Assembly (NCBI GenBank): GCA_028697935.1
Contig: JAQVEM010000091.1
Location: forward strand, 1-5,271
DNA from: Actinomycetota bacterium
GTDB lineage: Bacteria; Actinomycetota; Humimicrobiia; Humimicrobiales; Humimicrobiaceae
DNA length: 5,271 bases
Direction: 5' to 3'
Shown here piece by piece: positions 1-5,271 of this stretch (position 1 is the stretch's first letter; each line of letters opens with the position of its first letter). The position numbers and the translations under genes are program-made. The notes beneath the pieces are model-generated. The model saw only the letters and a program-made list of their open reading frames with translations. It had not been told where the DNA came from and did no database searches.

Positions 1-1014
1 CATGATAAGTTAACCGGTGTTTATAATAGAGCTTTTTTTGATATAGAGCTTAACAGGCTAAATGCCAGCCGCCAGATGCCTTTAAGCCTGGTCATAGGGG
101 ATGCAAATGGATTAAAAATAATAAACGATGCGTTCGGCCATGCATATGGAGATAAGCTTCTAATAAAAATTGCGGATATACTCAAATCTTGCTTTAGAAA
201 GGAAGATATTATTGCAAGATGGGGAGGTGATGAGTTTAGCGTCCTGCTGCCAAACACATCTTACTCTACCACAATGCAAATAGTTAACAGAGTAATCAAA
301 AAATGCAAGGAATGCAGCACAGATACTATGGTAATAAGTATATCAATTGGAGTTGCTACTAAAGAAAAGGTACGGGGAGATACTGAAAAATTATTAAAAG
401 AAGCTGAAGATAGAATGTACAAACATAAGCTTGTAGAAAGTCGAAGTGCCCACAACTCTATCATAGCTTCACTTGGAAAAGCTCTGGAAAAAAAGGATTG
501 TGAAACTAAAGAGCATATTGAAAGAATTAGAAAACATAGTTTACTTCTTGGTCATATACTTAATTTATCCGATGCAGAACTTGACGAATTAGACTTATTA
601 TCAAAGTTACATGATATTGGGAAAATAAGTATACCTGATAATATTATTTTTAAAAATAATAAATTGAATAAAGCAGAATGGGAGATTATGAGCAAACATT
701 CAGAAATCGGCTACAGAATAACATTATCTACTCCCGAACTTGCTCATATAGCTAAATCTATATTGCATCATCATGAAAGATGGGATGGTAAAGGTTATCC
801 TTATGGTCTGTCTGAATTTGAAATTCCTGTAACCTCAAGAATAATATCCATTGTCGATGCTTACGATGCCATGGTAAATGATAAGCCTTATAGAAAAGCT
901 GTGCCCAGAGAAGTTGCCATTGAGGAGCTGAGCAGATGTAAGGGTACACAATTTGACCCTCATCTTGTAGATGTTTTTTTGAATCAACTGCTTACAAAAG
1001 AAACCGAAGGTTAA
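1..1014 (+). CDS. GGDEF + HD-GYP cyclic-di-GMP signalling protein (C-terminal part, 5' truncated by window)
   Basis: The reading frame is open from base 1, giving 337 visible residues, so the ATG at 76 is internal and not the start. Visible residues 1 to about 140 form a GGDEF domain. It opens with DKLTGVYNR and has the metal/substrate segment D34ANGLK..NDAFGH and an intact GGDEF active-site loop at residues 75-79. An RxxD (R66-KE-D69) sits five residues before the loop, the position of the inhibitory c-di-GMP site. Residues about 152-325 are a complete HD-GYP phosphodiesterase domain: H172, HD at 204-205 followed by GK, H233, the HHH run at 256-258, DGKGYP with GYP at 265-267, and DAYDAM at 286-291. 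By family knowledge, GGDEF makes c-di-GMP from two GTP and HD-GYP hydrolyses it to pGpG or GMP. Firmicute proteins of this type often carry N-terminal PAS or other sensor domains, which would lie before this window. No membrane segment is visible. Which activity dominates is unknown. It converges on the tRNA and the metG-ispE cluster. Confidence 0.95.
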   Translation, partial: HDKLTGVYNRAFFDIELNRLNASRQMPLSLVIGDANGLKIINDAFGHAYGDKLLIKIADILKSCFRKEDIIARWGGDEFSVLLPNTSYSTTMQIVNRVIKKCKECSTDTMVISISIGVATKEKVRGDTEKLLKEAEDRMYKHKLVESRSAHNSIIASLGKALEKKDCETKEHIERIRKHSLLLGHILNLSDAELDELDLLSKLHDIGKISIPDNIIFKNNKLNKAEWEIMSKHSEIGYRITLSTPELAHIAKSILHHHERWDGKGYPYGLSEFEIPVTSRIISIVDAYDAMVNDKPYRKAVPREVAIEELSRCKGTQFDPHLVDVFLNQLLTKETEG

Positions 1015-1036
1015 TTTTATATCAGTAGTAAAATTG

Positions 1037-1070
1037 TCTTTTAAATTAAATGTTAAACAATATTAAAAGA
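1037..1070. repeat. AT-rich inverted repeat after the GGDEF/HD-GYP gene
   Basis: The arms TCTTTTAA (1037-1044) and TTAAAAGA (1063-1070) are perfect 8-bp complements around an 18-nt loop, 22 bp after the stop at 1014. It could be a weak transcript end for the plus-strand gene. It has almost no G/C in the stem and no U-run after it, so it does not meet the usual picture of an intrinsic terminator. In such AT-rich DNA a chance occurrence is quite possible. Confidence 0.3.
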
Positions 1071-1182
1071 TATAAACAAACGTAAAGAATCTACACCAGC
1101 AGATAAATTGCATAACCCTTATCAAAACTCCGGAGTAAGCTTAAAGATAGACTTTGTATAACTAAAAACCTGCATTTAAAAG

Positions 1183-1256
1183 TGGCTGGGGAGGGAGGAT
1201 TCGAACCTCCGATCACGGGACCAAAACCCGTTGCCTTACCGCTTGGCTACTCCCCA
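1183..1256 (-). tRNA. trnQ: tRNA-Gln (anticodon UUG), CCA encoded
   Basis: Read on the minus strand, this folds as a complete 74-nt tRNA. The acceptor stem TGGGGAG/CTCCCCA has 7 pairs. The D-arm is a GCC/GGC 3-bp stem with loop AAGCGGTAA. The anticodon arm is ACGGG/CCCGT with loop TTTTGGT, so the anticodon is TTG, reading CAA and by wobble CAG. The variable loop is four bases (GATC), and the T-arm is GGAGG/CCTCC with the canonical TTCGAAT loop. The discriminator base is G, and the 3' CCA is encoded. The U1-A72 pair and G73 are usual tRNA-Gln features. It is a single isolated tRNA gene on the same strand as ispE, with its own probable promoter just upstream. No U-rich terminator hairpin is visible right after it. 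Confidence 0.98.
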
Positions 1257-1279
1257 ATAAGGCTAGAAGGCTAATAAAT

Positions 1280-1306
1280 TTTATACCAGAACAGCCTAAA
1301 GTTCAA
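1280..1306 (-). promoter_or_regulatory. Probable sigma70-type promoter of tRNA-Gln
   Basis: On the minus strand, TTGAAC (1306-1301) resembles a -35 box. TGGTATAAA (1288-1280) resembles an extended -10 (TGnTATAAT, with one mismatch in the hexamer). The spacer is 15 bp, shorter than the ideal 17, but the TGn extension can compensate. The start would fall near 1273, giving a leader of about 17 nt before the tRNA 5' end at 1256, which is reasonable. It is the best match just upstream of the tRNA, but AT-rich DNA gives chance -10 boxes. Confidence 0.45.
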
Positions 1307-1346
1307 ATTTAAGTATATAAATTTAGGTATGTAAGTTTAAGTACAT
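1305..1346. repeat. Three imperfect 14-bp tandem repeats
   Basis: Three head-to-tail units are visible: AAATTTAAGTATAT (1305-1318), AAATTTAGGTATGT (1319-1332) and AAGTTTAAGTACAT (1333-1346). The consensus is AARTTTARGTAYRT, and changes between units are transitions only. A degraded fourth unit may follow at 1347-1360. The first unit touches the proposed -35 box of the tRNA promoter. It may be a small minisatellite; a protein-binding array is possible but not shown. Confidence 0.7.
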
Positions 1347-1356
1347 ATTTACATAC
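1327..1356. repeat. 8-bp perfect inverted repeat overlapping the tandem repeats
   Basis: GTATGTAA (1327-1334) and TTACATAC (1349-1356) are perfect complements separated by 14 nt. The left arm lies across units 2 and 3 of the tandem array. It could form a hairpin or a two-fold symmetric protein site upstream of the tRNA promoter. No U-run follows on either strand, so a terminator is unlikely. Confidence 0.4.
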
Positions 1357-1360
1357 ACCA

Positions 1361-1403
1361 TTTAAAAGCTGTGTTTACAACCAGTGTTTTATAGCCTTTT
1401 AAA
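1361..1403. repeat. 10-bp inverted repeat with one-base bulge
   Basis: TTTAAAAGCT (1361-1370) pairs with AGCCTTTTAAA (1393-1403), leaving one unpaired C and a 22-nt loop. It lies between ispE and the tRNA. On the minus strand it could be a weak hairpin in the ispE 3' region, but it is AT-rich and no clean U-tract follows, so a role as terminator is doubtful. Confidence 0.4.
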
Positions 1404-1510
1404 AACTATGTTTGGTACTTACTATCATAAAAGTGGTCGTCTTTTTTCAATGTTTTGGGATGTAAAATAATAACAGTGACTGCTTAGAATGAATCTTTGT
1501 GATATCATCG

Positions 1511-1576
1511 TTATCCTGCAATTACAGCTCCTATAACTGCTTACACTTTTGATGTATTCGCCAAATTCTTATGCAT
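1511..1576 (-). pseudogene. Possible remnant of a small reading frame (very tentative)
   Basis: On the minus strand, one frame reads MHKNLANTSKV, then a TAA stop (1543-1541), then AVIGAVIAG, then another TAA (1513-1511). The second part looks like a small-residue hydrophobic helix, and both parts share a frame, as if a Lys codon had become a stop. No ribosome binding site and no recognisable family are seen. At this length the match to protein-like composition can be chance. Confidence 0.12.
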
Positions 1577-1623
1577 ATTTATAGGCCGGCAGATAATTTA
1601 GTAGAAATATATATTAATGACTA

Positions 1624-2541
1624 TTATCCATAAATGGTCAGACTGCCAGGTGTTGTGTGTGTCAGAAAGACCTTTGAAGATGCTGGCTTTAACCCCTCGT
1701 ATACTCTGGTTGCAGTCGCTAAATCATCGCAGAATGCAAATACTGTTGAACCGCTTCCTGTCATCTGGGCAGCTATGGCCCCGAGCTCGTATGCTCTTTC
1801 TTTTATTGTCAGGATATTTTTATCTTCAGCTGTTACAACACTTTCCAGACTATTCTGTAAATTCCTGAAGAAACTGGTAAAATTTCTTTCGATTATATTG
1901 TTCACCAGTTCTCTGTGCATTGACTTCTTTTCTTCACCAACAAGATCGAACTTACTATAGACGTCTTTTGTTAAAAACTTTTTGCCATTGGTTGCAAGTA
2001 CAACCCAGTAAAAAGGCAGTTGCGGCAACTCGGAAAGTTTCTCTCCCCTTCCTGTAGCAAGAATTGTTCCACCTTTAATACAGAATGGAACATCAGAGCC
2101 TACTTTACCTGCCAGGTTAATTAAATCATCCAACTTCATACCAAGACTAAATAATTTATCCAGTGCAACCAGAGTTGCAGCAGCATTTGTGCTGCCTCCA
2201 GCCAATCCGGCACATACAGGAATATGTTTTTCTATGCTAATCTTTACAGAATATTTTTTACTTAAATTATACATATCCATAATCAGTGCTGCCGCTTTAT
2301 GAACCAGGTTTTTCTCATCAAGTGGAATATCTTCATTATTACATTCTATATAAATCCCATTTCTCCCCTCAGGTTTAACACCCGTATCTTTTTCTATTAT
2401 TTCGAAAGTTAATTCATCGGAAAGGCCTATGCTCTGCATAATAGACTTTATTTCATGATATCCATCATTTCTACCATTTTTTTCAACATTAAGGTAAAGA
2501 TTTATTTTTCCTGAAGCTTTTAGTTTTATAATTCTTCTCAT
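1624..2541 (-). CDS. ispE: 4-(cytidine 5'-diphospho)-2-C-methyl-D-erythritol kinase (IspE)
   Basis: This cytosolic GHMP-family kinase phosphorylates the 2-OH of CDP-methylerythritol with ATP, the fourth step of the MEP route to isopentenyl diphosphate. The product has 305 residues, slightly longer than the common 280-295. The N-terminal motif KASGKINLYL holds the catalytic Lys (K12), followed by DGYHEI near residue 26. The ATP-binding glycine-rich loop is IPVCAGLAGGSTNAAATL at about 107-124; the Asn in place of the more common Asp also occurs in E. coli IspE. GSDVPF carries the catalytic Asp (D150), and the third GHMP motif MTGSGSTVFAF is at 260-270. All catalytic elements are present, so it should be active. 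The start ATG at 2541 puts the Lys motif at the usual distance, but no clear Shine-Dalgarno precedes it. It lies 72 bp downstream of rsmA on the same strand and is the last gene of the cluster. Confidence 0.96.
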   Translation of the reverse strand: MRRIIKLKASGKINLYLNVEKNGRNDGYHEIKSIMQSIGLSDELTFEIIEKDTGVKPEGRNGIYIECNNEDIPLDEKNLVHKAAALIMDMYNLSKKYSVKISIEKHIPVCAGLAGGSTNAAATLVALDKLFSLGMKLDDLINLAGKVGSDVPFCIKGGTILATGRGEKLSELPQLPFYWVVLATNGKKFLTKDVYSKFDLVGEEKKSMHRELVNNIIERNFTSFFRNLQNSLESVVTAEDKNILTIKERAYELGAIAAQMTGSGSTVFAFCDDLATATRVYEGLKPASSKVFLTHTTPGSLTIYG

Positions 2542-2613
2542 TTTTATTTTATAATATGCTTACTTATGTTTTTTCTAATATTTTCTTTTTTATAATAACA
2601 CATTTACATAGTA

Positions 2614-3501
2614 TCAGGTATTCAGCTCTTTATACAGATAAATATAATCATCAAGAGTTAATTCCTCAGCTCTTATATCCCTGTTTTTATTAATTCCGGA
2701 GAGCAATTCTATAACTAATTCAGTCTTATCGCAATATCTACTACCGCTTTGAGATAATGAGTTAACAAGCTTCTTTCTTCTATGGGAAAAACAGGCATTT
2801 ATAAAATCAAAAAAATCTTTAATATCAAAATCAGGGTCTTTTAGAAGCTCATTTTCCTTCCGGTGAACTTCTATAACCTCTGAATCAACAAAAGGTTTCG
2901 GAATAAAGCAATTAGCCGGTATCTGAAAGCAAAATTTAAAATCTGCTAGAAAACTGGCTTTAACCGTATATGAGCTGTAATTTTTATCTCCAGGCAAAGC
3001 TATAAGCCTTTCTGCTATGTCTTTTTGTATAGTAAAAAATAATCCTTCCAGATTATGGGCTTCAATTAGAATTTTTAATAAAAGTGTTGCTGCAATACTA
3101 TAGGGCAAATTTGAAACAATTTTATTTATGCCGTATTCTCTGACCAGATCGGAGTAATTTAATTTTAATGCATCAGCCTGTATCAATTCTAATTTTGACC
3201 CCTCTGCACCTTTCCTTAGATCCTCACTGAAAATTTCTTTGAATGCTCTGACGAGTAATTCATCTATTTCAACACATACCACTTTTTTTGCTTCTCCTAA
3301 AATAATTTGCGTAAGGCTGCCAATCCCGCTCCCTATCTCAAGAATTATATCTTTAGAGTTAACACCCGCACATCTAACTATTTTCTTTGCACTATTGGTA
3401 TCAATCAGAAAATTTTGCCCGAGTCTTTTTTTAAGTTTTATTCCATATTTGCTTAGAATCCTGGCTGTATTTCCGGGAGAGCTTATATAATGTGAATACA
3501 T
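2614..3501 (-). CDS. rsmA: 16S rRNA (adenine(1518)-N6/adenine(1519)-N6)-dimethyltransferase RsmA (KsgA)
   Basis: This enzyme uses S-adenosylmethionine to dimethylate two adjacent adenines in the helix 45 loop of 16S rRNA during late 30S assembly. Loss of the enzyme gives kasugamycin resistance in other bacteria. The 295 residues match the family's usual 260-295. The motifs run in order: KKRLGQNFLID (24-34), the SAM-binding loop LEIGSGIGSLT (54-64), the acidic ribose-binding VEID (77-80), QADAL (108-112) with its Asp, and the catalytic motif IV NLPYSIA (131-137). The C-terminal helical domain starts near FIPKPFVDSEVI (199-210) and includes the CFSHRRKKL segment (237-245). The ATG at 3501 fits the family's usual lead of about 25 residues before GQNFL. 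The upstream bases are almost only A and T, with no Shine-Dalgarno. It starts 14 bp after the tatD stop, so co-transcription is likely. Confidence 0.97.
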   Translation of the reverse strand: MYSHYISSPGNTARILSKYGIKLKKRLGQNFLIDTNSAKKIVRCAGVNSKDIILEIGSGIGSLTQIILGEAKKVVCVEIDELLVRAFKEIFSEDLRKGAEGSKLELIQADALKLNYSDLVREYGINKIVSNLPYSIAATLLLKILIEAHNLEGLFFTIQKDIAERLIALPGDKNYSSYTVKASFLADFKFCFQIPANCFIPKPFVDSEVIEVHRKENELLKDPDFDIKDFFDFINACFSHRRKKLVNSLSQSGSRYCDKTELVIELLSGINKNRDIRAEELTLDDYIYLYKELNT

Positions 3502-3515
3502 TTTTAAAAATTTTT

Positions 3516-4385
3516 TTATTTTAAAGAAAAGAAACTTTCTGCATTTTTTGAAGTAATATCAGCAACCTCCTCAATACTGTACCCTTTAATTTCTGCAATC
3601 TTTTCAGCGATATACTTAACAAAGCCAGGGTAATTCTCACTACCTCTTTTCGCCTGCGGTGCAAGAAAAGGTGAATCCGTCTCTATAAAAATCCGCTCAA
3701 GAGGGACTTCTTCTACTACTTTTTTTAAATCGCCGGCATTAGGAAAAGTAATTACCCCTGTAAACGAAATATATAATCCCTGCTCAAGACACTGCCTTGC
3801 AAAATCTATATCTCCCGAGAAGCAATGCACAACAGCTCTAAATCTTTTATTGCATGTATATCTTTTTATAACATTCATGGTTTGCCTGTGAGCATCTCTA
3901 TCATGAATTATTACCGGAATATCATATTTTAAAGCCAGCTCTATATGGGATATAAATGCTTTTTCCATATCACTGGCGGAACTTAAATTCCTATATAAGT
4001 CAAAGCCTGTTTCGCCTATTGCCACAACCTTTTTATATTTTCCACCTTTAACACTCTGGCTTTCATCTTCTCCATTTTTATTTTTAACACTTTCGCTGTG
4101 CCCGTCGTAGCCTGTGAGCTCTCCCTGTATTAATGATTCAAGCAACTTTATTTCCTTACTGCCAAAGCCCTCTACATAATGAGGATGAATACCGACACTT
4201 GCAAAGACACCTGGAAATTTTTGGGCAAATTCTATTGATTTTCTACTGCCCTCAAGTTCAGCGCCAACATTTATAATATATTTCACACCTTCGCTGGCAG
4301 CCTTTGCTACTGCTTCTTCGGGACTTAATTTTTTAAGCATATCAATATGGGCATGCGTGTCTATAAAATACATATTATTTTCCAT
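3516..4385 (-). CDS. tatD: TatD-family metal-dependent hydrolase / 3'-5' DNase
   Basis: TatD proteins are cytosolic TIM-barrel amidohydrolases. Characterised members are metal-dependent nucleases active on DNA and RNA ends and linked to repair of oxidative damage; they are not part of the Tat translocase. The expected metal ligands are all visible: HAH (H11, H13), E125 in IGETGFD, H161 in VIIHDRDAH, H187 in VVHCFSG and D237 in ETDSPF. The closing motif LAPQAKRGSENYP (241-253) is also typical. At 289 residues it is longer than the usual 255-265, because about 26 hydrophilic residues (about 88-116) are inserted before KVVAIGE. The start is given as the ATG at 4385. An internal ATG at 4373 (M5), preceded by GGA at a good distance, is an equally good start and matches the short N-terminus of homologues. 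The gene lies 176 bp after metG and 14 bp before rsmA. Confidence 0.94.
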   Translation of the reverse strand: MENNMYFIDTHAHIDMLKKLSPEEAVAKAASEGVKYIINVGAELEGSRKSIEFAQKFPGVFASVGIHPHYVEGFGSKEIKLLESLIQGELTGYDGHSESVKNKNGEDESQSVKGGKYKKVVAIGETGFDLYRNLSSASDMEKAFISHIELALKYDIPVIIHDRDAHRQTMNVIKRYTCNKRFRAVVHCFSGDIDFARQCLEQGLYISFTGVITFPNAGDLKKVVEEVPLERIFIETDSPFLAPQAKRGSENYPGFVKYIAEKIAEIKGYSIEEVADITSKNAESFFSLK

Positions 4386-4561
4386 ATATTATTTTCTATT
4401 TTTATTTTTGTTATCCTCAAATTTATTAACCTGATATTTTTTACCAACAAATTTTTTTATTCACAAATTTTAATTTGATGATATTACTTTACCGGGTTCG
4501 CTCCGTTTACCAGACTGCCAGCCTTTTTATCTATCTTTTTTCATTGTTGATTATTAAACTA
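4386..4561 (-). other. 176-bp metG-tatD spacer with a small GC-rich island
   Basis: The spacer is strongly AT-rich except for about 4491-4523. There, two copies of TTTACC start at 4488 and 4506 (18 bp apart), and CGGG (4493-4496) can pair with CCG (4503-4505) plus G4496-C4501 around a TTCG loop. On the minus strand this would be a small bulged hairpin in the metG-tatD transcript, with no U-run directly after it. GAGG at 4418-4415 is too far (about 30 nt) from the tatD ATG to act as its binding site. I see no gene and no convincing promoter here. Confidence 0.4.
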
Positions 4562-5271
4562 TTAATTTTCATTTATTCTCGGGAACAATATTTCCCTTGT
4601 ACCAGCCTTCGTTCCGCCTTCGAACTTACCCCAGACTCCCTCCTCTTCAATAGATATCTCTTCGATATTTTTACTTATACCAAGCTGAGAAAATATTTTC
4701 TGACAGGCCGACGGCATAAAAGGTGATAGTAAAATAGCGGATAGTCTTATTATTTCCACTGCTTCGTAAAGCACAGCATCAAGTTTTTTATTATTTTCCT
4801 CGTTTTCGTTTTTTGCAAGATTCCACGGCTGGCTGTCTTCTATATGTTTATTAGCCATATTAATAAACTCCCAGACACTGGCAAGATAATCAGAAAATCT
4901 AAAATCCTTTATAAATCCAGATGCCTCTTCTTTTATTTCGTCCCATTTTTGTTTAAAAATCGGATTCATTGTTCTATGTGGTATTATGCCATTTCTATAT
5001 TTTTCTATCATAACAATGGTCCTTGAAACGAGGTTACCGATATCATTGCTTAGATCTGAATTATATCTTCTTACAAAAGCTTTATCAGTAAAAGAACCAT
5101 CCTGCCCGAATGAGATTTCCCGTGTAAGAAAATACCTTATACCGTCCACTCCATATTTTTCTGACATTTCATCCGGATCAAGTACAATCCCCTTTGATTT
5201 TGATAATTTTTCCTCTCCCATTAAAAGCCAGCCATGAACAGCAATTTGCCCGGGAAGTTTTATACCAAGTG
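4562..5271 (-). CDS. metG: Methionyl-tRNA synthetase, C-terminal part (N-terminus beyond window)
   Basis: The gene product charges tRNA-Met using methionine and ATP, in the cytosol. The frame is open to the window edge, with 235 visible residues; the ATG at 5221 is internal because the upstream codons read PGQIAVHGWLL, the normal lead into the signature loop. The class I KMSKS loop appears as KLSKS (5195-5209), in GEEKLSKSKG. It is followed by the stem-contact and linker region YGVDGIRYFLTREISFGQDGSF (visible residues about 39-60), then the anticodon-binding helical domain with the conserved HIEDSQPWNLAK (about 142-153) and LLSPFMPSACQKI. The protein ends at ILFPRINEN, just where many bacterial MetRS continue into a C-terminal OB-fold (EMAPII/Trbp111-like) tRNA-binding and dimerisation domain. 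This one therefore appears to be the short form. The Rossmann domain and zinc knuckle lie outside the window. It is the first of the four minus-strand genes visible here. Confidence 0.96.
   Translation of the reverse strand, partial: LGIKLPGQIAVHGWLLMGEEKLSKSKGIVLDPDEMSEKYGVDGIRYFLTREISFGQDGSFTDKAFVRRYNSDLSNDIGNLVSRTIVMIEKYRNGIIPHRTMNPIFKQKWDEIKEEASGFIKDFRFSDYLASVWEFINMANKHIEDSQPWNLAKNENEENNKKLDAVLYEAVEIIRLSAILLSPFMPSACQKIFSQLGISKNIEEISIEEEGVWGKFEGGTKAGTREILFPRINEN

Larger units (their letters stand above)
1257..1623. other. 367-bp gene-free region between tRNA-Gln and ispE
   Basis: No intact protein gene is supported here on either strand. The stretch holds the likely tRNA promoter (1280-1306), three 14-bp tandem repeats (1305-1346), two inverted repeats (1327-1356 and 1361-1403) and a possible remnant of a small minus-strand reading frame (1511-1576). 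Nothing recognisable is seen in 1404-1510 or 1577-1623. No clear GC-rich hairpin plus U-run follows the ispE stop at 1624, so the end of the cluster transcript is undefined. Confidence 0.7.

Noticed and set aside
76..78. ATG at 76 as the start of the GGDEF/HD-GYP gene
   Set aside because: The frame is open upstream to base 1 and encodes DKLTGVYNR, the conserved opening of the GGDEF domain, so the true start lies before the window.
1127..1136. Perfect palindrome ACTCCGGAGT followed by TTTT on the minus strand, as a tRNA-Gln terminator
   Set aside because: A hairpin needs a loop; with the central bases opened only three pairs remain and the T-run is just four. It is also about 46 bp past the tRNA end.
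1617..1960. Plus-strand open frames of 83 and 108 codons opposite the 3' end of ispE
   Set aside because: They lie antisense to well-conserved IspE motifs, have no ribosome binding site, and their residue composition does not look like a folded protein.
4491..4512. T-arm-like string (CGGG-TTCG-CTCCG) ending in ACCA, suggesting a tRNA fragment or attachment site
   Set aside because: The T-stem does not pair over five bases, no acceptor, D or anticodon arm lies upstream, and there is no integrase or duplicated end in the window.
4475..4726. Plus-strand open frame rich in Leu/Ile/Tyr, looking like a small membrane protein
   Set aside because: It overlaps the conserved metG 3' end on the other strand; the hydrophobic look comes from reading AT-rich DNA in the wrong frame.
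5219..5221. ATG at 5221 as the start of metG
   Set aside because: It lies inside the conserved HGWLLMGEEKLSKS segment; the frame continues to the window edge with MetRS-like residues.
1..5271. Mobile element, CRISPR array, phage or defence system
   Set aside because: No transposase, integrase, cas-like gene, spaced repeat array or terminal repeats are visible; the genes are conserved housekeeping genes plus one signalling protein.

Overview
This is an AT-rich bacterial chromosomal segment: A/T-ending codons dominate, AGA and ATA are common, and the gaps are very AT-rich. It carries four housekeeping genes on the minus strand, one tRNA on the minus strand and one c-di-GMP signalling gene on the plus strand. 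The order metG > tatD > rsmA > ispE is the conserved cluster of Firmicutes and Actinobacteria, so a Gram-positive-type (Terrabacteria) lineage is likely. The signalling protein also has the clostridial style of GGDEF joined to HD-GYP. The rnmV gene that usually lies between tatD and rsmA in Firmicutes is absent, and the starts lack good Shine-Dalgarno sequences. A deep or uncultivated AT-rich lineage therefore remains possible; the exact phylum cannot be settled from this window.

Layout. Positions 1-1014 (+) hold the C-terminal part of a GGDEF + HD-GYP protein whose N-terminus lies before the window. Positions 1015-1182 are a short convergent gap with one weak AT-rich inverted repeat. Positions 1183-1256 (-) are tRNA-Gln(UUG) with an encoded CCA. 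Positions 1257-1623 are a gene-free stretch holding a plausible tRNA promoter, three imperfect 14-bp tandem repeats, two inverted repeats and a possible remnant of a small ORF. Then, all on the minus strand and so transcribed from right to left, come metG (5271-4562, 5' end cut), tatD (4385-3516), rsmA (3501-2614) and ispE (2541-1624).

How the genes work together. MetG, RsmA and tRNA-Gln serve translation: Met-tRNA charging, dimethylation of 16S rRNA helix 45, and decoding of CAA/CAG. TatD is a metal-dependent nuclease. IspE is the fourth step of the MEP (non-mevalonate) isoprenoid pathway. The grouping is a conserved genomic neighbourhood rather than one pathway. The GGDEF/HD-GYP protein is functionally separate and convergent with the cluster; it would make and/or break down c-di-GMP. 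I found no mobile element, CRISPR array or clearly new system. The best second-look items are the two-output c-di-GMP protein, an extra hydrophilic insert in TatD, the lack of Shine-Dalgarno motifs, the reduced metG-ispE cluster, and the repeat-rich gap upstream of the tRNA.
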